Source: Stictocephala bisonia (lineage: Eukaryota > Arthropoda > Insecta > Hemiptera > Membracidae). From it: DNA of 64,000 nt. The notes beneath the pieces are model-generated. The model worked only from the letters and a program-made list of their open reading frames with translations, made no database searches and was not told the origin of the DNA. The position numbers were made by a program, and so were the translations under genes. Location: positions 1,102,898 to 1,166,897 of the forward strand of contig JAQJVL010000125.1 in NCBI GenBank assembly GCA_035578905.1, written 5' to 3'. This document shows positions 1 to 11,070 of the stretch, piece by piece. How positions within the stretch are numbered: the stretch's first letter is position 1; each line of letters starts with the position of its first letter.

Positions 1-339
1 AAGGCAGAGCAATATTGTCCATCTTAATGGTTATAAACACCAATCTAGTGACTGTATATTTGTTTAAGCTTATATTTGTTTACTAAATTAGCTGATAGGT
101 AAGCAAAATATTTTATTTACCAAATTTGTTTAATAAAAAACAACTGTTTTAAAAGGGATTATCTAATCATTTTCTGTATTGTTTAATTTCATTAAAATAT
201 TGAAAAACAATTGAAAGTACATGTGATGAGTAGAATTACTTTTTTTAGTAAATGTTAAAATTTTCCACCATTTTCCCTTATACACACACGGACTCTTTTC
301 CTTAGTTATTTTGCGGATGCTCTCTGGTTTATTTCATCC
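1..339. other. AT-rich sequence without recognised features
   Basis: Low-complexity AT-rich DNA. No open frame, RNA signature or repeat family seen elsewhere in the window was recognised. The stretch near 290-340 may be the decayed 3' end of the adjacent transposase relic. Confidence 0.5.
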
Positions 340-1295
340 CGAAGTTAGTTAGCGACTCTCATAATTCGCTGCCACAATTATTCTTCTGTGCGTACAGGTA
401 TACAGTAGACCTGTTGTTTGAGGAACCCCTTAAACGGAGAAGTCGGTAGGAGTGAAGTCCGGTGAGCGAGGAGGCCAAGAATTGTCTTTCCTCTTCCAAT
501 CCATACTTGAAAGTTGTTGTTGATGAATTCTCGTACATTGCGATTGCGATTCTCCTCGTAAGTTCAGTGGCAAGTTTTCAAGGAGGTCTGGTAGCACTTC
601 AAGCAGGAACTGGATGTATTGAACGGCATTCAATTTCGTTGGAAGGTCACAATACGGTCCTATAAGATGGCTCCAATTAAACCAATTCATACATTTACTT
701 TAAATCTTGTCTGACCGCTTGATTCTCGAGCAATGTGTGGGTTTTTAAATGCATAGTAATGCTCATTGTGAAGATTGAAAACACCTTCTCGTGTGAATGA
801 AGACACATCCATCCACAAAACTGTCTTTAAGAAATCATTTTTATCATTGTTCTGGATCCTCCAACAAACCTGTAACCACTGAGGAAGGTCTTTAGGTTCA
901 AGGGTCTGCACGCGGTTGAAATGGTAGGGATGTAGTCCTTCTTTGCGTAATACTTTAGAAACAAATGTCTGACTCACCCCAACTTTTGAAGCAATAACTC
1001 TCGTACTAACCCTAGGATCTCTTTCGACACAGTCCAACACGGCTTCTTCAACACCAACATCTTCCACTTCAGTTCTAACTAAGCGGTCATTAGTAGGAAA
1101 TCTTCCATTTTCGACCAAACACTGATGGACACTAGCAAAGGTTTTGACATTGGGAGGTATTCTGTTAGGGTAGAGACGTCTGTACTCACGTCTGCTTTCA
1201 GAAGCATTACCGGAACAGAATCCATAGACAAAATGTGTGTCAGCATATTCTTGGTTGGAAAATGGTTCCATTTTCAAATAGTAATTATTCGACAC
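340..1295 (-). pseudogene. Broken Tc1/mariner-superfamily transposase with DUF4817-type N-terminus
   Basis: Remnant of a DDE transposase that would cut and paste its own element. The first open part (1295 down to 687, 202 codons) starts with a DUF4817-like helical region (about residues 11-70, with EYADTHFVYG and RREYRRLYP), followed by a helix-turn-helix segment (about 85-120, SKVGVSQTFVSKVLRKEG). The first catalytic region is WMDVSSFTREGVFNLHNEHY, with Asp163. The usual following Glu is Val. The reading then shifts frame at about 690, and the sequence continues (690-430) through LIGPYCDLPTKLN and WPPRSPDFTPTDF. The stretch that normally holds the second catalytic Asp (HDGAP-like) is deleted. 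The Trp codon after the last motif has become TAA, and a further readable piece (YCIPVRTEE) extends to about 350 before another stop. At least two frame or stop lesions and one deletion make it non-functional. No convincing terminal inverted repeats were found. Family placement rests on recognised motifs, not a search. Confidence 0.85.
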
Positions 1296-1497
1296 AATAC
1301 GAATAACGACTGTACTATTATGTAAACATAAAATAAAAGCAATACGTTTGATAAAATTGCAATGTTTGAAGCAAATAACTCAGGAAACAGGTTATGTAAA
1401 CTGTTTAAAAAGTCTGCTGATTGAGTAAGTATATCCAGCTGGTACAGATATTATTTCAGATATGCAGTCATTAGGTTGATGTTAAATATCCCATAGG

Positions 1498-2192
1498 AAA
1501 AACAATAATGATGTACCCTCACTAAATTTGTGTAAAATATAAACATTTTTTCTTCCGTCCCTTTAATACTCGTATTTATACATCATTAAAAAGATAAATA
1601 AGAACACTTTTTTTGTAATTGAAAATAAGGATGAGAATAAGTCTTAAACTTAAAAAAATAAAGTTTGCAACAAATATTTTAAACTTTATAATTATTACAA
1701 TACAAGTGTTATACGAGTTATTATTTAATTACTATGTTCAGTTTATACATAATTTAATTCACTTCGAAGTGATATATATTTCCTTTTCATAAATCTATTA
1801 GTTTAGTTTTAACGTCAAATTTACTGCAGTGATGACGTGGGTGTGTATAATCATTACGATAAACAATAGTGCTGTGCCTTAACTAAATTATAATGGAATA
1901 TTTTTTTCTCTTTTGACCCCTTAATATTTATACATCATTTAAAAGATGAATGAATAAAGAATATTTTTTAATTGAACATAGGAATATGTCACTTAACTGC
2001 TTTAAATGAGTCTTAAAATATGAAGAGAAAATTTTGCAGTAAATATTTTAAACTTTATAGTCTTTACAATAAAAGGATTTTGCGATTAATTATTTGATTA
2101 CTATGTTTAATTTATACATAATTTAATGCTCTTTCAAATGATATATATTTCCTTTTCATAAATACATGGTTTGGTTTTAACGTCAAACTAAC
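1498..2192. repeat. Two-copy tandem duplication, unit about 350-370 bp
   Basis: The blocks 1498-1830 and 1858-2192 align along their length. Shared landmarks in the same order include TTTATACATCAT, AAATATTTTAAACTTTATA, ATACATAATTTAAT and ATATATTTCCTTTTCATAAA. Offsets between matching words run from about 352 to 369 bp, so the copies differ by indels and are old. Nothing in them looks coding. Confidence 0.75.
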
Positions 2193-2394
2193 TGTAACAA
2201 GTCGAGTAAATTATAAAACATCACAAAATCCGCCATTACTGTCCGACGGTCGAGAATCGGACAAGGTATTATAGGAACTTTTTTGTTCCTTTAAATGGGT
2301 AGAACCTACAGATGAAGTTATTGCAGTGACTCGCCCTTTATAAATCTTTGTAAATGTCACAATTAAATGCGGTGAATTATTTACGAGAATGTTA

Positions 2395-2930
2395 TTTTAT
2401 TTTTTACTTTCTCCGATATGCGTTAGTATGGAGAAAGTACTGTGATTGTCAAAAAAAAAATTGTTACAAGTTGGTCTAAATATTCATTTTAGGGTCCCCT
2501 GAACCCAAAAAAGTTCAATGTTGATGTCTGTCGACAAATGTTGATGTCTGTCCGTACGTGTGCCTGCCTGTGTGTTCGCTGGAGACCAAACGGATGGATC
2601 TATTTTTATGAAATTTGGTATGTAGGTGTATTTAACCAATATATCCAGACCATTTTTTTAATTTTTTTGAAATTTAAGTTTTTTATTTTTATGGCCAAAA
2701 ACATACATCAATGGAATTTTCTGAAAAAAAAACGGCTCTAACGATTTTGATTAAATTTTCAGGAAAGATGTAAATTACAATTTAAAATATTTTAGTAAAA
2801 ACTAGAATAGTTTTTGAACTATGTCAAAACATATATTTGGGAATCAAACTGGTAATTTTCAAAGTTTTTATTGTTTTAATGTTTAATACGGGGGGAAGGT
2901 TTGTGCCAATTCTTTGAACCATTTATTAAA
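2395..2930 (+). repeat. Dispersed repeat family H, copy 1
   Basis: About 535 bp. It begins near a TTTTTACTTTCTCC and ATATGCGTTAGTATGGAG segment. It continues through a CTGTCCGTACGTGTG block and GGAGACCAAACGGATGGAT, and ends at GTTTGTGCCAATTCTTTGAA. Two further copies are at 8718-9247 (minus) and 20988-21505 (plus), which defines the family. It has no coding capacity. The 67-codon open frame inside it is not conserved as protein in the other copies. The element class is unknown. Confidence 0.8.
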
Positions 2931-3242
2931 TGTAAGTTAATTAATGAAATTAATCATTATTATTACGAAAGGTTCAGTCATTTTATGACCTCAATTAGTA
3001 ATTGAATGTGTAAAACTAAATATAATCTCATACTGAGTTTTCACTATACGTATTATGAATTGGTTTGTACTTATATGCTGGAGGTAGGGCAGAATGAGAC
3101 GTGGTAAACGCAATGAGATTGAGTGCGACATGCTATGAGATGTGAATAATTAATACCTGCTTGTGGATTCGCAATGCACAAACATTGAAGTGAGTAAGAA
3201 AGTTAGGGGTCTAGGACTGATTCCTAGCATTGATTTTTATAG

Positions 3243-3945
3243 AACTAGGAAACACCCCTGCACGCTTCGCGTGCTAACCCCGTCACTCGCCGAACTCATT
3301 ACAACTCGATATATACCTTTGGACTAAAAATAATCGGAGGTTAACTTTTTAATCTAAAATCATATTATTAAATTTATTTACAGTATTTCACTCACATTAC
3401 TTGCGTTGCTACCTATTTATTAGAACAAACACCCAATAATATTACTTAGCCTAATTCAAACGTGTTCATTTCATTTGTTGTTGTTTAACAGCCACAAACT
3501 ATTTAAATAAATAAAATAGCTGCATTAGATTACTACTGAAACCTTTAACTTCAGTAGAGCGGAGCCCAACAATCGAATGTAAATAAAACCACGCTTACAA
3601 CCTTCCCTTGTTAAACATTATGAAAGATCTAACCTTCTCAATATTATAAACACCATTGTTTACATTCCAACAGCTGTTTACCCTTTTTGGTAACCTCTCT
3701 TAACATTTGAACAGCTGATACTTTTCGATTCGTTTAAATCTCTGTTTTATTCATATGGCTGAAAAACGATCTTTGAAGATTTCCCATAACCTTCAGGGTA
3801 AAAATATTGATGAAATAAGACCTTATTGCACAACTACGGACAGAGGTAAGTTTTTACACACCTCAACCGATTAAATTGGTCAAGAAATAAGGGAGGAGTT
3901 GCGTTGACAAAAGAAACTGCTTCACGTATTACATGTAAGGATTTT
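3243..3945 (+). repeat. Dispersed repeat family K, copy A (hairpin-headed)
   Basis: About 700 bp. The 5' end is ACTAGGAAACACCCCTGCAC, with a perfect 6-bp hairpin GCACGC-TTC-GCGTGC at about 3259-3273. A shared middle block (CACTCACATTACTTGCGTTG, then AACGTGTTCATTTCATTTG) and a shared 3' block (CACCTCAACCGATTAAATTG, TTGCGTTGACAAAAGAAAC) match the copy at 62458-63108. The 5' half also matches 27946-28482. It is non-coding and looks like a non-autonomous mobile repeat of unknown class. Confidence 0.75.
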
Positions 3946-6020
3946 AAATGCTACATAACAGTAAAAGCCACTTAAAATGCAGTATTACACTACTTTAAAT
4001 TAATACAGCAAATGTGTGTACAAACGGTCATTCACCAGCAACATTAATACATCACGTACGTTCTAAATTATCTTGACGTCAGTCAATACCAAAATATTTA
4101 ATTATGAATTAATAACAACATAGAAATCAGACTAATATAATAATATTTTTATGACATAGAAAAACTAATACAGACAAAATATTAACAAGGGCAATAACTA
4201 TAAAACAACTAAATTGTTCATTAACAACTCTAAAAGCACAAGGATGAAGTAATAACAATAATTATAACAACAATAATTTTAAATACGGGATTTGAATGAG
4301 TACACACCATTTATTTAATAAACAAATAATTTACTAAAATGAATCTTGGTATGGTCTAGTTATGTTTATAAAGTTACAAGTTTCGGGATAAGCTGAGGGG
4401 GTTTTCGAAAGCTGTAAAATTGGCAGCCATGTAATATAACAATGATAATATATGCGCGTAGAGCCCGGAGTGAGTTGACTATGCGGGCCTGCTACTATTG
4501 TTCTTCCTTGACTACGTCCTCTAACATCTCTGTCAACTCTAGTCAGACTAAATATACAGAGCTTGACTCCGACCTAACATCATATCCATATTGCCTAGTG
4601 GTATGTACCTCACTTATATGCACATTATCATCCCCTCACCCACGTAAACTGTACGACGTTGACATATCGCCCACTCCCTCAAATACATACACAGGTTGTC
4701 TCCATGTTTCAGTATTTTGTGGACTGTCCGCTTTGCAGCGTGTCGAGCGTTTGTGGACTGAGCGCGGTTGTCAGATCATGTCCTCGGGGCTAAAACTTGA
4801 ACGCGAATAGTGTTCTCACTCAGTCACCCCCCCCCCTCCAGGGGTTAATTATGGCAACACCACCTACATTGTAACACACAAAAATGTTTGTTTAAAAAAA
4901 TGTTTAGTTTTGTACTTTGCAACCTAGGTTGCTATTAAATTTTTTCTTTTTATTTTTTGCGTTTTAAAATGTATTATTTGATTTATTTTAAAATTAGAAG
5001 TCAAAGTAAAACGTTATGAAACACCGTATTTCCTGAAAATATATGTAATGAACATCATTTAAATAATAAATTGTGCACTTAGGTATTTTGGGGGCAGACT
5101 ACAAAATTTACTGTTTAAACCAACATTTAACTCATTTTCACACACCCTGTACATACGATTCAAGATAAAATTTATTTTTGACTTCAAAATGCTCAATATA
5201 TGGATATTTAAAATGGGGTATCCCACTACCTATGTTCCTATTTTAAATTTCTCCAAAACTAACCTCCCCTCTATCTTTTGGGGATTTTTTTCGACTTAAA
5301 TATTTTACTTAATACTTAAATGTGAGGAAATGAGGGTTTCAGGTGAAAAAAACGGATCTCTGTTAGTTTGTCTGCAATAGATACTGCACACAGGTCGTCT
5401 AAGAGGCCCTGCATTTATAATACGACTAAATGAATTAGTACAATTATTACATTCATTTGCAGAATTAAAAAAGGTAACAATATATTTTTCAACTAAATTC
5501 AGCTAACTAGAGTACAAATTAATGACAAATTAAAAACAGGAACTGAAAGTGTCATGAATAAGATTTTTCCATTTAGAAAAACTGAAATATATTCTCTGTG
5601 TTTAATGATTCTTATTATTAATTATAATCACTTTAATGTTGGTATATTTTAATGAGGGAAAATAACTAAAATGGTACACATGGATGAATGTAAAATTGTA
5701 AGTAAAAACCCCCAGCATCAAATGTAGACTCCGCAAACACACATTGCATGGCGAGAAAAAGAAAAGGAATGCCATTAAGTCAGAAGGAAGTTTGAGAAGA
5801 AAGGAATGGCTACAAAAAGCAGGTGCAAAAAGACAGGTGACGTAAGGAGCACATGGCAGCGGCGCTAGCCGGAATAATTGATGATCTTTGTCAAGGGACA
5901 AGACCGAAGGGAGATGTTTTATAAATAGTAAAATGCATTCCTACAACCGCGACGGATTATGGTCTGAACACTGGAGAGGAATGAAATAAAATTCGCATAT
6001 TTAGGGTGTCCTGGGCTCTA
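3946..6020. other. Gene-free interval with one GC-moderate block
   Basis: Mostly AT-rich unique-looking DNA. The block at about 4442-4810 is clearly less AT-rich and holds a 122-codon open frame on the plus strand. That frame has no recognisable domain, is Ser/Thr/Cys-rich, and lacks any sign of start context or splicing. A C-run lies at about 4830-4840. I see no repeat family from elsewhere in the window here. Confidence 0.4.
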
Positions 6021-6029
6021 ATTGGGCCG

Positions 6030-6520
6030 GACTTTAAGTGACCTGAATGTTATATTTAGCGCATGTAGGCGTTCTAGCAGCAGAGGGGAATCGCTGAGCT
6101 GTCTTGCTTCACTGGCGTGTCTAACTGCCGCATTCAAGTGTTCAATATCCACAACAGTATTTAGTTGAAAAAAAACTGTAATGAATTGTAAAAGTTTGTT
6201 CAATTGTTGTTTATTGTTTACATTATTCTTATTCCTTACGTTATTATTCTTATTAATTGTAATTTGAGTACTAAATAACGATTTAATTTAATCTTTCTAA
6301 GCTTGATTCTTTGGTGCTGATCAAACCATTCAAGTGTCAGTGCTGCTAATGACGTAATGGTCGGGGCTTGCTATTGCGCCACCAGCACACACCTTCCGTC
6401 ATTCTGGTTGCCATGACATATTTTAATTTGAACTAATCATTGGGAGAAGAATAGTTCTCTATCTCACTTCCATCAATCGCACCAGTGCGTTCAGAAGGTA
6501 ATTTTCTAAGCGGCCTATCT
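6030..6520 (+). repeat. Dispersed repeat family E, copy 1
   Basis: About 490 bp that align to 34840-35330. Shared words in order are TTTAG(C/T)GCATGTAGG, CAGAGGGGAAT, CCGCATTCAAG, TCTAAGCTTGATTC, GGCGGGGCTTGCTA (GTCGGGGCTTGCTA here), CCATGACA and TAAGCGGCCTA. The copies are diverged with small indels. It is non-coding, and the class is unknown. Confidence 0.75.
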
Positions 6521-6649
6521 GTACACTCTAAAATATATCTATGGTTCGTTGAGTTAAACAAGAATCTCTACAACCTTTCCAAATAACTCAACGTTTAACG
6601 TTGACGGTTATATGTTGCATAGTATTTACTAATATGACATTCGATTGGG

Positions 6650-6752
6650 TCGGCACTGGTGGCGCAGTACTGTAACCCAGCTACTTAAAGACAAATTGTT
6701 GAGGAGATTTCAGGCGTTAGGTTCTATGCTCGGTCCTCTTACTGCTCTGAAT
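6650..6752 (+). repeat. Long-form SINE-2 5' fragment
   Basis: About 100 bp sharing GGTGGCGCAGTACTGTAACC, CAGCTAC and TTAGGTTCTATGCTCGGTCC with the 5' part of the longer copies at 31062-31345 (plus) and 48330-49065 (minus). It is truncated downstream. Confidence 0.6.
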
Positions 6753-7247
6753 ATTTTGTACCTATTAATAAAAACTAATGTTCCTATGAGTAGATTGAGA
6801 AAATAGATAGAGAAATGTAATGAATTTACATGCATTCATTCGGTGGACGCCCTTGTGTGCGTTCCGCATATTACGTCAATTTACCGCGTTGGTCAATTGT
6901 ACGTAGAACGGGTAATTTATCATTATTATACTGGGTCATACTCACTAATTGTAGTTTTATAATAATTTTAACGTCTAAAACATTAATTATTATTTATAAT
7001 TACCGTACACACTCATTTCTTTAGCTTAAAATAGTATTATAAAAGGTAAAATCAATTATATGAATACATTCTGAATAAAAGAAAATTACTTATATTTGAC
7101 AAATTGCAGTAAATGTGACAATTATTACTTTATGTTACAAATCATACTAAATTTCAATTTAACAATCACATGTTGTAGAAAGGTAAGCACTTTGATTATC
7201 CATAATGTGCCTAAAGGTTGGGGTAACTCACGAACGAATGATTCCAC

Positions 7248-7467
7248 TATAGTCGGTGGGTCACGAGAAGTCCTCTGAACTTCAAGCCTCTGTGATATTG
7301 GAGGCGCTGATTTACATTGAAACAGCACAAATCGTGTAAGGTATCTGTCGTAATTACTAATTATGAAATGTATACTACATGACTTGTGCTGTTTTCATGG
7401 AAATCAGCACTTCCAATATCACAAAAGGCATGAAGTTCAGAGGACTTCTCGTGACTCGCCGACAGTA
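7248..7467. mobile_element. Palindromic MITE-like element, about 85-bp inverted arms
   Basis: The left arm (about 7248-7338) and right arm (about 7383-7467) are inverted copies of each other. Matching blocks include GTCACGAGAAGTCCTCTGAA with its reverse complement, TGTGATATTGGA, GCTGATTT and AACAGCACAA. The central loop is only about 45 bp. It has no coding capacity. This structure is typical of foldback MITEs. The transcript of either strand would form one long hairpin. Confidence 0.8.
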
Positions 7468-7479
7468 ACACCATGTGAC

Positions 7480-7860
7480 TGTACTGAATAAGGCTACATA
7501 ACCTCAAAATCGAGCTAGCTACCCCTGAGCGTCAGACTCTCACCAAACAGATGTTTTTACAAAGCGCATAAGCGCGTCCGCCGCAAACTGCAAGACGTAC
7601 GCCAGGCGCACTTGAGCGCTTTTCGCAGTGAACGTGTTTAAAACGCCCTCTACAAGATTTACAATCCTGTACAACAAATTCATTTTCGTGCACGATCAAG
7701 TTGGAGAACCGACCATATGGTTTGGGTCAGTCACCTATTCTACCTTTCGCTCCTACGCCAGTGCTCAGCTAGTTTATGCACTGTCCGTGCACAATTTACG
7801 GCGTCGACAAGCCTAAGTACGCCCTCTTCCGTTGGCCTACACCGACCGCAATCACCTGGG
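7480..7860. other. GC- and CpG-rich unclassified segment
   Basis: It stands out sharply from its surroundings, with dense CpG (for example GCGCGTCCGCCGC and GGCGTCGAC). A 62-codon open frame on the plus strand has no recognisable domain, and neither strand gives a long frame. It could be a remnant of a mobile element, a regulatory CpG-rich island or a decayed exon. Nothing seen here decides between these. Confidence 0.35.
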
Positions 7861-7968
7861 TCACGATATCATAAACACTAGAACCCACAATCATGAAACT
7901 GCGTGCATACTAATGAGCTCACCTTGAAACAAGACCTCAACTAATTCTATTGATAGTCTGGGCTGTTG

Positions 7969-8010
7969 CACTGAGAAAAAGAAAACAGAGGTCGCATTCT
8001 CACATTATGA
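7969..8010 (+). repeat. Solo terminal fragment of the CACAGAG MITE family
   Basis: CACTGAGAAAAAGAAAACAG followed by AGGTCGCATTC matches the terminal inverted repeat of the elements at 40097, 52348 and 57949. No partner end was found nearby. Confidence 0.55.
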
Positions 8011-8717
8011 AAAAAATTAACGTTACAACTAAGTGACTATGTTCCATTCACCTTGGGTGTTTTTGAATAAATAAGTATTTGTTTTGTTAAAAGCAAAATG
8101 CATTAGACAGGTTCTATTTTTGCTCTTCGCTGTGCATACTTATTGATTCATATTAAGTATTCTCTTTCAAAGAGTCTGATGGGGATATTCCTGCGATTAT
8201 TGAAAAAAGTGTCTTGTAAATTATTAGAAAGCTAGTAGACCATTTGTGTAATATCTACTTTATCAAAATAGCACATAAAATGGATATTTTGCTTTTGATC
8301 GTCTACCAAATCAGCATGACTCCTGATATCTCATTAAAAAAATAAAAAATAAATTAAAAAATGAACAAAATACCAGAATATATTACCAAATTATTTCTTA
8401 TAAAAGTTGACCATAATATTTTCTTTAAACGCCAATCTTTTAATGTTTAAATTTGGTGTTATTTTACTTATTTTTTCATGTGATTTAAATTTTCTACAAT
8501 TTTTTCAGGCACACATAATGTATAATAAACATGACAGTAATAATATATTAGGCTCTAAACTAATGGCTAATTACGTAACTTGTATTCAAAAAACAAGCCT
8601 GTGCTGGGGACTTGTGTAATCCAAAATAATATCATACGACAGATAGTGAGGTTAATGGGTAGTAAATACGTAAAACTATTTCATTTATATACAACACTAC
8701 CAAAAAATATTAATAAA
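8011..8717. other. AT-rich interval without features
   Basis: No repeat family shared with the rest of the window and no credible coding frame was seen. The 70-codon frame at 8407-8619 is AT-rich and featureless. Confidence 0.4.
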
Positions 8718-9247
8718 TAAATGGTTCCAAATAACTGACACAAACTTTCCCCCATATTAAGCACTAAAAAAATCAAAACTTTGAAAATTACCAGTTTGAT
8801 TTCCAAATATTTTGAGTTTTTCTGCCATAACTCAAAGACTAGTCAACTTGGCGACATTCGTTTTTTACTAAAATATTATAAATTGTAATTCATGTATTTC
8901 CTGAAAATTTAATCAAAATCGCTAGAGCTGTTTTTGAGAAAATTCTATTTTTGTAGGTATTTGCCTATACAAATAAAAAAACTAAAATTAAAAAAAAATT
9001 AAATGTGGTTTGGAGGTATTGGATAAATAGACCAACATTAAAATTTCATAAAAATTGATCCATCCGTTTTGTCTCTAGTGACCTGCACATACACACATAT
9101 GGACAGACATCAAAATTGTTTTTCGAAAAAAACACGTTATTGAGTTCAAGGGACCTTAAAATGGATTTTAAGACCAACTTGTAAAAATTTCTTCAGGATC
9201 ATCACAATAATTACTCTATGCTAACGCATATGGGAGAAAGTAAAAAC
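8718..9247 (-). repeat. Dispersed repeat family H, copy 2
   Basis: Reverse-oriented copy of the repeat at 2395-2930. Read on the minus strand, it starts with CCCATATGCGTTAGCATAGA, passes an ACTGTCC/ACGGATGGATC block, and ends near GTTTGTGTCAGTTATTTGG. It is diverged by indels. Confidence 0.75.
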
Positions 9248-9474
9248 AGAGAAGTGTATACTCATTATGTTACTAAACAATTTAATTTTCCTATTGTTTG
9301 GGTACCTATTTTAGCAAAACTCATTATTTTTTAGCTATAAATACTATTATAATGCTTCAAACCATAACTAAATTAAATTTTCAAATGTTCACAAGCATTT
9401 GAAAAAATACGAAATATATATATTAGCTTATTCTAGTGTTAAGAGATGGAAAATCTTTCATTGCTATTTTATTG

Positions 9475-9605
9475 GAATCAATTTGAATCGGGGTTTTGCG
9501 ATCTACCGGGGCGGAAAAGGCGTTAGGTAGAATGTGTTAGGCCAGTGTAATGGCGTGAACAGGCGGAGGTTATCTGAAATATTCAAGGGAGTAATTCAAG
9601 CCGGG
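9475..9605. other. GC-moderate non-coding block
   Basis: This block of higher sequence complexity (GATCTACCGGGGCGGAAAAG, GGCGGAGGTTATCTG, GCCGGGGACGGC) sits in AT-rich DNA, with no open frame and no copy elsewhere in the window. It could be a conserved non-coding or regulatory segment. That is inference from composition only. Confidence 0.2.
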
Positions 9606-9796
9606 GACGGCAAATCTACTTTATTAGATTTTTGCCGAAATGCGGAACGCATCGTGCAAACTGCACACATTTCTCTCTCCCTCTAACACGTATAACTTTA
9701 ATAAACAGCGGTACACGCTGGCTGTGATATGGGATATAAACATAATAAGGAGAAGTCAGTACTTGCTGCAGATATAGGCTTGCACAATTATAGGTG

Positions 9797-10182
9797 TACT
9801 TAATTGTAAGGTGGCACGAAAGATGCGTACAGCGAAAAATGCGTACAGCGAAATATGCGTACAGAAGGAAATAGTGGTATTTGACGAGGGTAAGTATTCT
9901 CCCCGGTGGCATGAAAGATGCGTACAGCGAAATTAGGTTAGGTTAGGTTAGATTCTCCAATCCCAAGAAACTAAGCGACATTCATATTTATTTTAGAGGT
10001 AAATGCATTTATATAATTCAATTGTTGTAAAATATCCATTTGCCCTAAAAGTTGTATGCATTTTTCGCCTATCTAATTGTTGTGACGTCATAGGTTACCC
10101 TCGTCATCCTGTCAAAACTTGATCCTGTACGCATATTTCGCAAGATTCCTGGTGTACGTATTTTTCGTGTATTCAATTGTAT
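9797..10182. mobile_element. Probable MITE with repeated GCGTACAGCGAAA motif
   Basis: The left end has TAATTGTAAGGTGGCACGAA and three spaced copies of (A/T)GCGTACAG(CGAAA); a fourth lies near 9919 beside a short TTAGG run. The right end (about 10130-10182) carries the inverse (CTGTACGCATATTTCGC, TACGTATTTTTCGTGTATTC). The partly inverted ends with internal motif duplications suggest a non-autonomous DNA element. No second copy in the window confirms the boundaries. Confidence 0.5.
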
Positions 10183-10889
10183 TGGGGTAAAATACATCTA
10201 AGAATGACGTAGGACACCACATGATGCAAGAATTTTAGTCAACAATCAAAAAACGTATAGACAATTTACCAATGTTACGGGTTATTTAATCCTCCTTTGC
10301 TTTTTTAATGTTTGAAATACATAAAAATAGGCAAAAGCAGATTGTAATAATTGCCACTAACCATAATAAATTGTGTAAATTTGTTCAAGGAATCATGTAA
10401 AATGTCGTGTATTAACCAGATTGGATTTGTCACGATCTCTGGTGGAGAAGGTATGGACGTCTTTGCCTCTTGCAAGAGTGCACGTACAATATAATGCTGT
10501 CCTCAGAATGCAAAGATAAGGAAATGTCAAATGATTTAAATGCAATTTTACTGCTATGTTATGTTGTATTCTGAATATGGAAATTATATAGAAATGGACC
10601 TTTTACGGTGTTTTTTTTAGATCGAAAAAGTTTTTCATAGTAGACAATTATCAAAGAAAAAGTATGAGATTGACATTTTTTCTGCGAAAAATCCTGAAAA
10701 AAAAAGAAAATAAGGAACAACTTTTTTTATTAAGTATAGCATTTTGAACTCAACGGAACTAAAAGTGTCCAAAGTTTTAAATAATTAAGAATATAGCAAG
10801 GGTTTTTAAATCATTGTTAAGCGTGTCAGCTGAAAATGCACCTGTTTCAGTAAGGTTATCTTCTGCTGGGATATGCCTATATTTGAAAT
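10183..10889. other. AT-rich interval without features
   Basis: No coding frame, RNA gene or shared repeat was recognised. Confidence 0.4.
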
Positions 10890-11007
10890 TGTTTGGTTAG
10901 ATTTGGTTTTGTGAGGTTAGTTTTATTGGATTAGTTTTTTTTATATCCTATTCTACTATGAAATCAAAAGCTAACTTACCACAGCAAAAACCTAACCTAA
11001 CCAAACA
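10890..11007. repeat. Inverted repeat built from TTAGG-like sequence
   Basis: GTTTGGTTAGATTTGG on the left and CCTAACCTAACCAAAC on the right are inverted copies separated by about 60 bp of AT-rich loop. Further degenerate ACCTAA units follow to about 11070. Confidence 0.5.
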
Positions 11008-11070
11008 TAACCTAAACAAACCTAAAATTACCTAATATAGTAAATCTAACATAATAAACCTAACCTAATA

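Noticed and set aside
4442..4810. A 122-codon frame as a small gene
   Set aside because: No domain, signal peptide, plausible start context or splice structure was seen. Composition alone is not enough.
10890..11070. A true internal telomere from chromosome fusion
   Set aside because: The TTAGG-like units are few, degenerate and arranged as an inverted repeat. Similar runs in this window sit inside MITEs, a simpler source.
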